Below, piece after piece: positions 42,851 through 51,990 of a DNA stretch of 64,000 nt. Positions within the stretch are counted from its first letter, which is position 1. Each line of letters starts with the position of its first letter. Source of the stretch: Paucilactobacillus vaccinostercus DSM 20634. Its GTDB lineage: Bacteria > Bacillota > Bacilli > Lactobacillales > Lactobacillaceae. The DNA lies in assembly GCF_001436295.1 (NCBI RefSeq), contig NZ_AYYY01000061.1, positions 124,001 through 188,000 on the forward strand, in the 5' to 3' direction. The position numbers and the translations under genes are program-made. The notes beneath the pieces were generated by a model. That model made no database searches. It had not been told where the DNA came from and was given only the letters and a program-made list of their open reading frames with translations.

Positions 42851-43687
42851 TCAGTTGATACTCCCACCGTGAACCTCTGTCGCTTCGGTCACTAAAACGA
42901 AGGCGGCTGGATCGTAATGGTGAACGTGGTCGACTAAGTGGCGAAAGTCGCTTTGTTCCACGACGACCATCAGCATTTCGCGTTCCTGACCGGAGTAGCC
43001 ACCGACTACTTGATGAATGGTCATTCCGTAGTCGGTTTTATCGAGCAGGCTTTGCTTAATGTCAGCTAGGGTGTGGTTGCTCATAATGTAAACCGCCTTT
43101 TTTCGATCAAAGCCGGTTTCAACGTAGTTCATGACGATGCTGGTGAGTCCCACAGCGAAAACGGCGAGGATAAAGGCTTCGATACCAGAAACGGGGATGT
43201 TGAAAAGGCAGACGACAAAGTCGATGAGAAACAGTCCAACAGCAGGCTTAATGTTAAAGTAGCGTTTGAGAATCATTGGTGGAACGGTCGTACCGCCGCT
43301 GGAAGCATCGAGACGGTAGTTTAGCGCCACGCCAAAGGCGAAGACGATACTACCGACGATGATTGCAAGGAGACGATCTTTGACAATCATTGTTTGCGGC
43401 GTAATGGCCAGTAAGACGGGGAGCATCAGACTGCCTAGTAAAATCCGTCGGGTTGTCCCTAAGTTTAGCAAGACGGCTGCCAGAATTAACATGGCGACGT
43501 TGATGACGAGCGTCGTCCAGCCTAGTGCAATTCCAAAGGTTTCTTGCACAAGGATGGCAATCCCAGTAGCGCCCCCGGCGGCCACGTTATGTGGTGCGTA
43601 AAAAAGATTAATACTGATCGCGATAATTTCCAGAGCCACAAGCATTAATCCACCACGCACCAGCGGAAATTTAAGGTATTTATCCAT
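42851..43687 (-). CDS. YitT-family membrane protein
   Basis: 278 residues. Five or six helices (DUF161; PHNVAAGGATGIAILVQ near residue 31 and LDASSGGTTVPPMIL near 126) plus a C-terminal DUF2179 domain of about 80 residues (KAVYIMSNHTLADIKQSLL...). The YitT family is widespread in Firmicutes without a proven function. ATG 43687 follows GAGAGGTGAC. Single-gene unit, divergent from the EamA gene. Confidence 0.88.
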   Translation of the reverse strand: MDKYLKFPLVRGGLMLVALEIIAISINLFYAPHNVAAGGATGIAILVQETFGIALGWTTLVINVAMLILAAVLLNLGTTRRILLGSLMLPVLLAITPQTMIVKDRLLAIIVGSIVFAFGVALNYRLDASSGGTTVPPMILKRYFNIKPAVGLFLIDFVVCLFNIPVSGIEAFILAVFAVGLTSIVMNYVETGFDRKKAVYIMSNHTLADIKQSLLDKTDYGMTIHQVVGGYSGQEREMLMVVVEQSDFRHLVDHVHHYDPAAFVLVTEATEVHGGSIN

Positions 43688-43828
43688 AGGTCACCTCTCA
43701 TTTTGACGATTAGTAACAAGTTATATTGTTAATTATAACATATCGCCGGTAATTCCCCGAATAAGGGCCATCCAATAGTTGAAATACTATATAATAGGGA
43801 AATGATAACGAATCGATGGGGTGAGAAC

Positions 43829-44725
43829 TTGAAAAAAATTGCACCACTTTTAATTGGTCTGGGCGCGATCAGCTACGGAATTCCCGGATCACTCTTTGAG
43901 CTGGCGAATCATCAAGGAGTTACGAGTGGAATTTTGTTGGTCATGACGTTTTTAATTTCCTGTGTCATCTTTAATTTGGTGGGGATTGTGGTACCACGAC
44001 ATCAGCGACATGCTCACAGTCACCGTCAGGCTTGGATCGTGATGCTATCGGGGACTTCGATGGCGTTCACGAATACGTTCTACATTATGGCGTTACAGTA
44101 CATTTCGGTTGCCGTAGCGGCCGTCATGATGATGCAATCGGTATGGCTGTCAATCGTGTTGGCGGCGATTGCGGATCGGGTATGGCCCTCGCTAATGCAG
44201 TTACTGAGCGTGCTCGTTGTTTTGGCGGGTACGGTGATGGCCGCGGGGCTGTTGCCACTGGACGGTCACGTATCACTTTTCGGAATGGGGCTGGCCTTTT
44301 TGGCGGCCCTCGCATACGCGGTGACGATTCAATTTACCGGTGGGGCGGCCAGCGATTTACACCCCCTCACCAAGGCGCGCCTCATGAGTATTGGGGCGTT
44401 GGTACTCGTGGCGGCCATTTGGGGGCCCACGATTGCGCCGTCTGCTAACTGGGGCTTAGCCTTGAAGTGGGGCGCGATCACGTCGTTTTTTGTGATGGTC
44501 TTCCCACTGACCAGCTTTTCATACTTCATGCCGTATCTGCCAATGGGAATCGGCCCGATTCTATCATCGCTGGAGTTGCCGGCTTCGGTCATTTTTGCAT
44601 TTATCTTGCTGCGTCAGACGGTCACGCCGCTTCAAATGGTGGGAGTGGCGATCATCATTACGACGGTGATTGTTACTAATTGGCTTCAAGTACGCCATCG
44701 GCAACAGCAATCGTGGCTGAAGTAG
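43829..44725 (+). CDS. EamA-family (DMT) transporter
   Basis: 298 residues with ten helices, second-repeat signature LSSLELPASVIFAFILLRQTVTPLQ near residue 255. I prefer the TTG start at 43829 because GGGGTGAG precedes it and a TATAAT (43790-43795) puts the transcript start near 43802, where an in-frame ATG would be almost leaderless. The ATG at 43802 would add nine residues. It is 13 bases upstream of a MerR regulator, likely one operon. Confidence 0.85.
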   Translation: MKKIAPLLIGLGAISYGIPGSLFELANHQGVTSGILLVMTFLISCVIFNLVGIVVPRHQRHAHSHRQAWIVMLSGTSMAFTNTFYIMALQYISVAVAAVMMMQSVWLSIVLAAIADRVWPSLMQLLSVLVVLAGTVMAAGLLPLDGHVSLFGMGLAFLAALAYAVTIQFTGGAASDLHPLTKARLMSIGALVLVAAIWGPTIAPSANWGLALKWGAITSFFVMVFPLTSFSYFMPYLPMGIGPILSSLELPASVIFAFILLRQTVTPLQMVGVAIIITTVIVTNWLQVRHRQQQSWLK

Positions 44726-44738
44726 GGGAGGTGAGTTC

Positions 44739-45554
44739 GTGAAAAATCAATTTCAAATTGGTGAAATGGCGGCTATTAATCACACAACCATTAAAACGCT
44801 CCGGTATTACGATCAGATTGGGTTATTCAAACCACGCTACGTGGATCCGCACACCGGGTATCGATATTACGAAGCCGAACAGTTTGAACGGCTGAATACG
44901 ATTCAGTATTTGAAGACGATGGGGTTGTCGCTACGGGAGATTCAAGTACACTTGGATAACCGCAGTATCGACGATTTTCAGGAGCTATTGGCGAACCAAG
45001 AGGCTGAGATTGATCGGCAGATTCGGACCCTCCAATCCATCAAGCACCGTTTTAAACACCGGATTGAAGATTTAGAAATTGGCCGCCACCATCCACCGCT
45101 TGGTCACCCGCAGCTTGAAATGGTACCCGAGCGTCGGGTGATTCGCTTGGATCAAGTCATTCGTACAAATGATGAGTTAGAGGTGGCCCTCCGGCAGTTA
45201 GAAAACCAAGCCGAATTACAGGCGGTTATTTTCATTGGTGGGGTGGGGCTGGTCATCGAGCAACATGAACTGGCTCAGCACCGGTTTGATGAGTACCACG
45301 GAATTTTTGTGTTAGTGGACGAAACGACGACCTCATCACTCGTAGCGACCATCCCCGCCGGTTGCTACGCCAGCATTTACCACAACGGCAATCATACCCA
45401 ATCGGCGCAGTATTACGATCAATTGTTACGCTACGTGGCCGATCAGCGCAAGACGGTGGCGGGGGATGCGATTGAGCGCACGATTATTGACCAGTACGTT
45501 TCTCGTGACCCGCAAGATTACTTGACAAAAATTGAAATTCCAATTAAGAATTGA
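44739..45554 (+). CDS. MerR-family regulator with GyrI-like effector domain
   Basis: 271 residues. The N-terminal MerR domain is IGEMAAINHTTIKTLRYYDQIGLFKP...TGYRYYEAEQ (about 7-47), followed by a dimerisation coiled coil (about 80-115) and a GyrI/BltR-type drug-binding domain (120-270). Such proteins activate efflux genes on binding hydrophobic cations, so the upstream EamA transporter is a plausible target. GTG 44739 follows GGAGGTGAG. The gene ends at a CCCTCCAC/GTGGAGGG terminator (45555-45583). Confidence 0.88.
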   Translation: MKNQFQIGEMAAINHTTIKTLRYYDQIGLFKPRYVDPHTGYRYYEAEQFERLNTIQYLKTMGLSLREIQVHLDNRSIDDFQELLANQEAEIDRQIRTLQSIKHRFKHRIEDLEIGRHHPPLGHPQLEMVPERRVIRLDQVIRTNDELEVALRQLENQAELQAVIFIGGVGLVIEQHELAQHRFDEYHGIFVLVDETTTSSLVATIPAGCYASIYHNGNHTQSAQYYDQLLRYVADQRKTVAGDAIERTIIDQYVSRDPQDYLTKIEIPIKN

Positions 45555-45583
45555 CCCTCCACCTAGTGGAGGGTTTATTCTTT
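45555..45583 (+). terminator. Terminator after the MerR gene
   Basis: CCCTCCAC/GTGGAGGG hairpin followed by a T-rich stretch. Confidence 0.75.
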
Positions 45584-45614
45584 TAACCAGAAAACGAATG
45601 GGGGAACGGCATAT

Positions 45615-46301
45615 ATGATTGGAACAATTTTTAATACCGCAATGATTATTGTGGGGAGCTTGATTGGCAGTCTGTTTAAACGGGGGCTGAAGGAGTCCTA
45701 TCACCGAATTTTAATGCAGGCCCTCGGGCTGGCGGTGGTGTTACTGGGAATCAATACCACCATTACCCATATGGCGGATAGCAAGTATCCGGTGCTCTTC
45801 ATTGTGAGCTTGGCATTAGGAGGGCTGATTGGTCAGGCGCTTAATCTGGAAGCCCGCTTTAATCGACTGCTGAGTCGGTTTTCAGGGAAAAATAATTTAG
45901 CGCAGGGCTTGTCGACGGCCGTTTTACTGTTTTGCATTGGAACTTTGTCAATCGTCGGACCGATCGAAGCAGCGTTGCGCCATAACAACACGTACCTCTT
46001 TACCAACGGAATGCTCGATGGCATTACTTCCATGGTGCTGGCTTCGACATTTGGGATTGGTATTATGATAGCGAGTGTGATTTTATTTTCATGGCAGGGA
46101 AGCATCTATGCCCTGTCGCTCCTAATGCAGGGTGCGATTAGCAATGATCTGATCACTGAATTATCGGTCGTGGGTGGCATTTTAATTTTAGCCTCGGGAC
46201 TTAATATTTTAGAGATCAAACAAATTAATACTGTGAACCTCTTGCCAGCGCTAGTGATGCCGGCGATTCTCTTACCCATCATTCATTTAGTGATCGGCTA
46301 A
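45615..46301 (+). CDS. DUF554 membrane protein (YdfK-like)
   Basis: 228 residues with six or seven hydrophobic helices. MIGTIFNTAMIIVGSLIGSLFKRGL and CIGTLSIVGPIEAAL are diagnostic of DUF554, a Firmicute family without known biochemical function. ATG follows GGGGAACG. A TTGAAC/GTTCAA hairpin without a T-run (46317-46352) follows the gene. Confidence 0.87.
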   Translation: MIGTIFNTAMIIVGSLIGSLFKRGLKESYHRILMQALGLAVVLLGINTTITHMADSKYPVLFIVSLALGGLIGQALNLEARFNRLLSRFSGKNNLAQGLSTAVLLFCIGTLSIVGPIEAALRHNNTYLFTNGMLDGITSMVLASTFGIGIMIASVILFSWQGSIYALSLLMQGAISNDLITELSVVGGILILASGLNILEIKQINTVNLLPALVMPAILLPIIHLVIG

Positions 46302-46464
46302 TCAGTGGTTAGTTGGTTGAACAAAATAATTTAAAACTTTATTAGTTCAAGGCATTGATTTGATCTATCGCGATGATTTACAATAAACACAATAAGTCGG
46401 AAGTAGTTAAATAGAAAATTCTGATATTGCAATAGCAATCCGCTCAAGTTCGCAATTTGAACAT

Positions 46465-46503
46465 ACGACCCGCACATGAGAAAGACATGTCCGGGTCGTT
46501 TTC
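46465..46503 (+). promoter_or_regulatory. Leader terminator before the EAL gene
   Basis: ACGACCCG-ACATG/CATGT-CGGGTCGT hairpin followed by TTTTCTATTCT, only 25 bases before the EAL start codon and about 75-80 bases downstream of a likely promoter (TTGATT...TACAAT near 46354-46383). No c-di-GMP-I, c-di-GMP-II or T-box consensus is visible upstream. Confidence 0.6.
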
Positions 46504-46527
46504 TATTCTAAATGGGGAGACATCGAT

Positions 46528-47190
46528 ATGTATAGCTTTTATGGACAACCAAAATTTAAGATTAATGCCCAGCAACCGATGGGTTATGAGCTATTTATTC
46601 GTGAGTGGACTGCTGGGCAGTGGCAGCTTCCCCAAAATTTCAACACGATTACAAGTACAACTCTGGAACGCTTATTGTGTCAGGTGATTAAAAAAATGCC
46701 CGCTAACATTGAAATGCTGTCCTTTAACCTGGAACAAAATCAGTTTATTCAACCCGAATTTATGGCTATGGTCGCTAGGGTTCAGCAACAAACGTCAATT
46801 CGAATTTTCACGGAATTGACGGAACGGTTAGCACCGGGTGTCAGTGAAGCAGAAATTATCGCGGCAGCCCAACGGTTTCATGATCAGGGATTGCTGGTCT
46901 GCATTGATGACGTCGGTACCGGTCAAAACACTCCCAATATGGTACTGAAAATGAATGCGTATATTGATGAATATAAGTTTGCTTTTCAAAATTTCCGGCC
47001 CTTTGAACATATTGCGGAGATTGCCGATGAGCTTGATTTTTGGTACAACCTAGCGCACCGTGAACATAAGATGTTGGCGTTGGAAGGCTTGGAAACCGAA
47101 GAAGACTTAGAGACGGTCAAGCGTGATTATCCGTGCGATGTGATTCAGGGATACTATACTGGCCGACCAGAGTTTTTGGTGCAAGATTAG
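46528..47190 (+). CDS. Stand-alone EAL-domain protein
   Basis: 220 residues, one EAL domain. The EAL triad reads ELF (GYELFIRE), with FNL, TELTE, IDDVGTG, EYKFAF, LEGLE and IQGYYTGRP at the expected catalytic and metal positions, so phosphodiesterase activity or c-di-GMP binding is possible. It is clearly paralogous to the protein at 29531-30211 (both begin with [YF]-G-Q-P-K). ATG 46528 follows GGGGAGA. Its own leader has a terminator-type hairpin. A parS site lies just after the stop. Confidence 0.88.
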   Translation: MYSFYGQPKFKINAQQPMGYELFIREWTAGQWQLPQNFNTITSTTLERLLCQVIKKMPANIEMLSFNLEQNQFIQPEFMAMVARVQQQTSIRIFTELTERLAPGVSEAEIIAAAQRFHDQGLLVCIDDVGTGQNTPNMVLKMNAYIDEYKFAFQNFRPFEHIAEIADELDFWYNLAHREHKMLALEGLETEEDLETVKRDYPCDVIQGYYTGRPEFLVQD

Positions 47191-47191
47191 A

Positions 47192-47207
47192 TGTTTCACG
47201 TGAAACA
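47192..47207. other. parS: parS site (perfect consensus)
   Basis: TGTTTCACGTGAAACA, exact 16-bp match, between the EAL stop and its terminator. Confidence 0.95.
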
Positions 47208-47213
47208 AATTTA

Positions 47214-47247
47214 GACTGACAAATGTTGATTTGTCGGTCTTTTTTTG
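47214..47247 (+). terminator. Terminator after the EAL gene
   Basis: GACTGACAAA/TTTGTCGGTC hairpin followed by TTTTTTT. Confidence 0.88.
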
Positions 47248-47386
47248 GCACGTAAGTATTTAGATTGCGTATGGATGGTAATTCAACATAGGCATTAGAC
47301 ATGTTGGCGTGCTGTAAGCTATGCTTTATCTGTTGAGAACGGCACGTATTGTGCATTCTTAAATTTGTTAACGAAGTGATTGGTAG

Positions 47387-47968
47387 GTGGATTTGTTGGG
47401 AGTCACAAAAGATATTCTGAAACAAGCGAGAGATGGTGGAATCATTGAATTTGATCACACTAATTACAGTCAAATTGACACAATAGTTGAGCAAAACGCT
47501 GAATTAACAACTCTATTTAATAATACTTACCATAATGCAGATGGAAGACGAGAGTTACTTAGTAAAATTTTTGGCTATAATCTGCCAGCGACAACTACCA
47601 TTAACGCACCGTTTAATACGGACTTTGGCCGACATACGCGGGTCGGCGAGCGGGTATTCATTAACAAAGATTGCCTGTTCGTGGATCTGGGCGGTGTGAC
47701 CATCGAGGATGATGTGTTGATTGGGCCACGGGTGACGCTGATTTCAGTGAACCACGTGGAGAATCCCAGTCAGCGCCGCAATTTGATCACCAAGTCGGTG
47801 CATATCAAACGGCATGCCTGGCTCGGGGCCAATGTGACCGTGCTCCCCGGCGTAACGATTGGTGAAAACGCAATCGTGGGCGCTGGTTCGGTCGTCACGA
47901 AGGATGTGCCTGATAACACGGTTGTCGTTGGCAATCCGGCCAAAAAATTACGCATGACCAATGTTTAA
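47387..47968 (+). CDS. Maltose/galactoside O-acetyltransferase-like hexapeptide protein
   Basis: 193 residues. C-terminal left-handed beta-helix: [35 protein letters not shown], catalytic His in SVNHV, and [41 protein letters not shown]. This matches the maltose/galactoside acetyltransferase (LacA) group. The start is uncertain: GTG 47387, or TTG 47393/47396, which lie after AGGTGG. The first 60 codons are markedly more AT-rich than the rest, a possible recombination seam. It is 17 bases upstream of an aldo/keto reductase. Confidence 0.83.
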   Translation: MDLLGVTKDILKQARDGGIIEFDHTNYSQIDTIVEQNAELTTLFNNTYHNADGRRELLSKIFGYNLPATTTINAPFNTDFGRHTRVGERVFINKDCLFVDLGGVTIEDDVLIGPRVTLISVNHVENPSQRRNLITKSVHIKRHAWLGANVTVLPGVTIGENAIVGAGSVVTKDVPDNTVVVGNPAKKLRMTNV

Positions 47969-47985
47969 CGAGGGAGGAATTTTAG

Positions 47986-48861
47986 ATGAACGAAAATGAA
48001 TTCGTCACCTTAGCCAACGGTGTGAAAATGCCATCAGTTGGGTTTGGTGTGTTTCAGGTTGATGATTTATCACAGGCCGAATCGGCGGTTACAGCAGCTA
48101 TCAAAACCGGTTATCGCTTGATTGATACAGCGAGTTCTTACAAAAATGAGGAAGCTGTTGGGCGTGCTATTGCTAAATCCGATATCGCCCGCAAAGATTT
48201 GTTCGTGACTACTAAGGCGTATATTCAGCAAATGGGCTATGAGCAAACGATTCGGGCATTCTATGAATCACTGAATAAACTCGGTTTAGACTATCTAGAT
48301 TTGTATCTGATTCATATGCCATTTGGTGACTATTATGGTACCTGGCGGGCGATGATTGACCTGTACCAAGCTGGCAAGATTCGGGCCATTGGCGTTAGCA
48401 ATTTTGACGCAGCCCGTCTGATGGACCTGAGTTACAATTTTGACGTCACGCCAATGGTCAATCAAATTGAGCATCACCCGCATTATCAGCGCCTTTCGGA
48501 GTTAGCAGTAATGCGTGATTTGGGGGTGCAACCGGAAGCGTGGGCACCATTTGCGGAAGGCTTAAACGGGATGTTCGACGAACCACTATTAAAATCGATT
48601 GCGGCGAAGTATGATAAGTCTGTCGCACAGGTCATCCTGCGCTGGAATCTACAACAGGGAGTTGTCGTGATTCCAAAGTCGGTTCATGAAAATCGGATGA
48701 TTGAAAACCGTGATGTGTTTGATTTTGAATTAACCGATGCCGAGATGGAACAGATTCAAAGTTTAGACGAAGGTCAGCCGTCAATGCTTGATACCACTAA
48801 ACCTAGCGAAGTTAAGCGAGTTTACGATTATTTAAATAATCCGGTACTCACTAGTTTGTAA
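47986..48861 (+). CDS. Aldo/keto reductase
   Basis: 291 residues of the AKR5-like group: NGVKMPSVGFGVFQV, catalytic Asp/Tyr in DTASSYKNEEAVG (about 45-57), Lys in TTKAYI, and GKIRAIGVSNFDAARL. It reduces carbonyl compounds with NADPH (2,5-diketogluconate reductase-like). ATG follows GGGAGGAAT. It lies 29 bases upstream of a zinc alcohol dehydrogenase, forming a redox operon. Confidence 0.92.
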   Translation: MNENEFVTLANGVKMPSVGFGVFQVDDLSQAESAVTAAIKTGYRLIDTASSYKNEEAVGRAIAKSDIARKDLFVTTKAYIQQMGYEQTIRAFYESLNKLGLDYLDLYLIHMPFGDYYGTWRAMIDLYQAGKIRAIGVSNFDAARLMDLSYNFDVTPMVNQIEHHPHYQRLSELAVMRDLGVQPEAWAPFAEGLNGMFDEPLLKSIAAKYDKSVAQVILRWNLQQGVVVIPKSVHENRMIENRDVFDFELTDAEMEQIQSLDEGQPSMLDTTKPSEVKRVYDYLNNPVLTSL

Positions 48862-48890
48862 TTGTCATAACAGGTAAGGAGCGAATCAAA

Positions 48891-49931
48891 ATGAAAAGTA
48901 CGTTATTTGTAAAACCAGGTGAAGTCACTATTAAAGACATTGAAAAGCCGACCATTCAGGCCGATGACGATGTGATTATCCATGTCGTACGGACCTGTGT
49001 TTGTGGCTCTGACTTATGGGCTTACCGGGGGCTAGAAGATAAAGCCCCTAATTCGGAGAACACCGGTCATGAAGCAATTGGTATTGTGGAATCGGTTGGT
49101 TCCGCAATCACGAGCGTTGTGCCAGGTGATTTTGTCATTGCGCCATTTACCCACGGTTGTGGTCACTGTGCTGCTTGTCGGGCAGGCTTTGACGGCGTTT
49201 GCCAAAACCACACCGACAACTTTAGTAACGGCATTCAAGCTGAATATGTTCGCTTTCAACATGCCAACTGGGCATTGATCAAGATTCCTGGGCAACCAGC
49301 CGATTACAGCGAAGAAATGCTCAATTCATTACTCAGTTTGGCTGACGTGATGGCGACTGGCTACCACGCTGCCCGAGTGGCCAACGTGAAAACGGGTGAT
49401 ACTGTCGTGGTCGTCGGTGATGGTGCGGTCGGTCTATGTGGTGTGATTGCCGCTCAGATGCGTGGCGCAAAGCGGATTATCGCCATGAGTCGTCATGAGG
49501 ATCGGCAACAGTTGGCGCGCGAATTTGGCGCCACCGATATCGTCGCAGAACGTGGCGACGAAGCCGTAGCAAAAGTGATGGCACTCACGAACAACGCGGG
49601 CGCTGATGCGGTGCTCGAATGTGTGGGGACCGAACAATCAAATGAAACAGCCATGAGTGTTGGCCGTCCGGGCGCAATCGTTGGTCGTGTGGGCTTACCA
49701 CATGAACCCAAGATGGACATGACCCGTTCGTTCTACAGCAACACGATCATTGCTGGTGGTCCTGCTTCAGTCACGACGTACGATAAGCAATCGTTGTTGA
49801 AGGCCGTTTTGGATGGAGAAATCCATCCAGGGAAGGTCTTCACTAAGTCGTTTGCACTGGATGATATCAACGCCGCGTACCAAGCAATGGCTAACCGTGA
49901 GGCGATCAAGTCTCTGATTGTGATTCAATAA
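48891..49931 (+). CDS. Zinc-dependent alcohol dehydrogenase
   Basis: 346 residues of the MDR superfamily with intact zinc ligands: catalytic CGSDLW (about 37) and GHEAIG (His near 62), structural zinc HGCGHCAACRAGFDGVC (about 88-104), and NAD-binding VVGDGAVGLCG near 169. It oxidises or reduces a secondary or diol-type alcohol. ATG follows AAGGAGCG. The operon ends at a long perfect hairpin at 49963-50011. Confidence 0.92.
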   Translation: MKSTLFVKPGEVTIKDIEKPTIQADDDVIIHVVRTCVCGSDLWAYRGLEDKAPNSENTGHEAIGIVESVGSAITSVVPGDFVIAPFTHGCGHCAACRAGFDGVCQNHTDNFSNGIQAEYVRFQHANWALIKIPGQPADYSEEMLNSLLSLADVMATGYHAARVANVKTGDTVVVVGDGAVGLCGVIAAQMRGAKRIIAMSRHEDRQQLAREFGATDIVAERGDEAVAKVMALTNNAGADAVLECVGTEQSNETAMSVGRPGAIVGRVGLPHEPKMDMTRSFYSNTIIAGGPASVTTYDKQSLLKAVLDGEIHPGKVFTKSFALDDINAAYQAMANREAIKSLIVIQ

Positions 49932-49962
49932 AAATAGCCATACTTTTATAGCATGTAAAAAA

Positions 49963-50011
49963 GCAAAATAAGAGGTTAGACAAAATTTGATTTTTGTCTA
50001 ACCTCTTATTT
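49963..50011. terminator. Long bidirectional terminator
   Basis: AAATAAGAGGTTAGACAAAA/TTTTGTCTAACCTCTTATTT, a 20-bp perfect stem between convergent genes. Confidence 0.9.
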
Positions 50012-50052
50012 GCCTATCCAGACTGATTATTCAAACGAAAGTCGCAAGGCGG

Positions 50053-50925
50053 TTAATTGAGTTCGGCGGATATCTGATTCAGCAATGTCTTTGCGGCAGT
50101 CGACAAGCGATGCCCTTTGAGCCAGACAATACTCGAACCGGTGGTCAACGTGGGTGCTAAGGGGATGAAGGTGAGCTCGGATTGATTCGTATTGATGATG
50201 CCATCAATGCACAGCGCGTAACCGACACCCGCAGAAACCATCAAGGAGGCGTTGTAGAGCAGGTTGAAGGTCGCCACGACATGAATATCGCGGTTGCTTT
50301 CGCCAAACCAGTCGTTGAGGACGTCAGTCATGCCCTTTTGCTGCGAAATAATGAGCTTCTCACCAAGCAGATCGTCGAGTTTCAGGTGATCCCGCTGTGC
50401 AAGCGGCGAAGTATTCGGTACAAGCAGGCCCCAGCGACTTTCACCAGGCAAGTGAATAAAGTCGAAGTCACTTTTCTCTGCCGGTTCCATAATCACGCCA
50501 AAATCAAATACGCCAGATTTAAGGCGGGCGCGCACATCGTCAGCGTTAGTACTGGTCACGTTGATTTGAATATGTGGATAGGTATCTTGTAGCTCTCGGA
50601 TTGCTTGGGCAATCGTCAGAAAGTTTTTGGCTTCGGCACTGCCGATCCAGACAGAGCCACTAATGTCTTGATTTTCATGAATGTTTTCGAGTGTTTTGTC
50701 CGTTAATGACAAAATCTGGCGGGCCTGCGCCGCAAAATATTCGCCACTATTGGTCAGTTGAATCGAACGACTACCACGCTCAAACAAGATGATCCCGAGT
50801 TCTTCTTCTAAGTCTTTAATTTGTCGCGAGATGGTCGGTTGCGAAACATGTAATTGTTGGGCGGCCCGGCTGATGTTTTTTTCGTCGACTACGGCCAAAA
50901 AGTAGCGTAAAACGCGTAGTTCCAT
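50053..50925 (-). CDS. LysR-type transcriptional regulator (CynR/CbbR-like)
   Basis: 290 residues; helix-turn-helix NISRAAQQLHVSQPTISRQIKDLEEELG and effector domain from VWIGSAEAKNFLTIAQ. I start at ATG 50925 (MELRVLRYF), since GGAG is correctly spaced; ATG 50934 sits on that site. It is divergent from an operon of hydrolase, DUF2255 and NAD(P)-binding genes, and convergent with the AKR/ADH operon, either of which it may control. Confidence 0.9.
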   Translation of the reverse strand: MELRVLRYFLAVVDEKNISRAAQQLHVSQPTISRQIKDLEEELGIILFERGSRSIQLTNSGEYFAAQARQILSLTDKTLENIHENQDISGSVWIGSAEAKNFLTIAQAIRELQDTYPHIQINVTSTNADDVRARLKSGVFDFGVIMEPAEKSDFDFIHLPGESRWGLLVPNTSPLAQRDHLKLDDLLGEKLIISQQKGMTDVLNDWFGESNRDIHVVATFNLLYNASLMVSAGVGYALCIDGIINTNQSELTFIPLAPTLTTGSSIVWLKGHRLSTAAKTLLNQISAELN

Positions 50926-51057
50926 TAAATTCATCTCCTATAGCTAATTTGTATATATTTGGATTTATTATAAGTATTAGACATTACTAAAATCAAGTCC
51001 TATGATTAAAACATCGAAATAAGCAAACTAACAATTTAGTAAACGGAGGGTTTATTG

Positions 51058-51990
51058 ATGGATAATTATATTTTTGAATTGAGTACGGCAGTGACCCGCG
51101 AAACGGTACGTTACCAGAATCGTTTCGGCATTGAATTAGCGGCCGACGTGTATAAGCCAAAGTCGTTTGATGAGTCACAGCAATATCCAGCCTTAGTCGT
51201 TGGCCCACCCTACAGTGGTGTAAAGGAACAAGGTCCCGGCATCTATGCCCAAGAGATGGCAAAGCGAGGATTCATTGCACTAGCATTTGATCCATCGTTT
51301 AACGGCTTTAGTGGTGGAACCCCACGGCATGCCTCTTCACCCGATATCTTCGTGGAAGATTTCTTAGCCAGTGTTGATTATTTAGGTACTCGATCATACA
51401 TCAACCGTGAACAGATCGGCGCCATCGGTATTTGCGGTAGCGGCAGTTTTGCCTTGAGTGCGGCGCAGATGGATATGCGGATTAAAGCCGTTGCCACGGC
51501 CAGCATGGTCGACATTTCTGCGGCAGCGCAGATGGGGACTAAAGAAGAACGGCAAGCTCAGTTGAAGGCGATCGGCGAACAACGATACGTGGATTTTGAA
51601 AGTGACCAACCTTTGCTGGGGGCCCGTGGTGCCGGATTAGCTGACGAAACCGATGATCCTGTCTTCCGCGAATTTGGTGATTTCTACTTTACCAGCCGCG
51701 GTTGGCACCCAAATTCAATCACGATGTTCACGCAATCGTCGAATGCTTCATTCATGAATTTCAGTTTGTTGAGTAAGATCGATGAAATTTCGCCCCGTCC
51801 AATCATGTTGATCGCGGGTGATCAGGCATTTTCAAAGGGCTTTTCTGAACAGGCATATGCAGCCGCAAACGAACCGAAACAATTAGTGAAGATTGAGAAT
51901 GCGAACCACATTGATTTGTACGATGATACGACTAAAATTCCGTTTGAGAAATTGGACGCGTTCTTTAAGAAAGGATTGAAGGTGAAGTAA
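51058..51990 (+). CDS. Alpha/beta-hydrolase (dienelactone hydrolase-like)
   Basis: 310 residues. The N-terminal RFGIELAADVYKP is typical of YcjY/peptidase S9-like hydrolases; the nucleophile elbow reads GICGSGSF (Ser near 122), with Asp in IAGDQAF and His in NANHIDLYD. It is likely a cytoplasmic esterase or lactonase. ATG 51058 follows GGAGG. The stop overlaps the next start by one base (TAATG), so it is coupled to the DUF2255 gene. Confidence 0.87.
   Translation: MDNYIFELSTAVTRETVRYQNRFGIELAADVYKPKSFDESQQYPALVVGPPYSGVKEQGPGIYAQEMAKRGFIALAFDPSFNGFSGGTPRHASSPDIFVEDFLASVDYLGTRSYINREQIGAIGICGSGSFALSAAQMDMRIKAVATASMVDISAAAQMGTKEERQAQLKAIGEQRYVDFESDQPLLGARGAGLADETDDPVFREFGDFYFTSRGWHPNSITMFTQSSNASFMNFSLLSKIDEISPRPIMLIAGDQAFSKGFSEQAYAAANEPKQLVKIENANHIDLYDDTTKIPFEKLDAFFKKGLKVK

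Noticed and set aside
46302-46464. c-di-GMP-I or -II riboswitch upstream of the EAL gene
   Set aside because: The consensus aptamer core sequences are absent; only the terminator hairpin is seen.
49963-50011. Long inverted repeat as the end of an insertion sequence
   Set aside because: It is a single 20-bp stem with a short loop between convergent genes, with no transposase or target duplication; it is a terminator.
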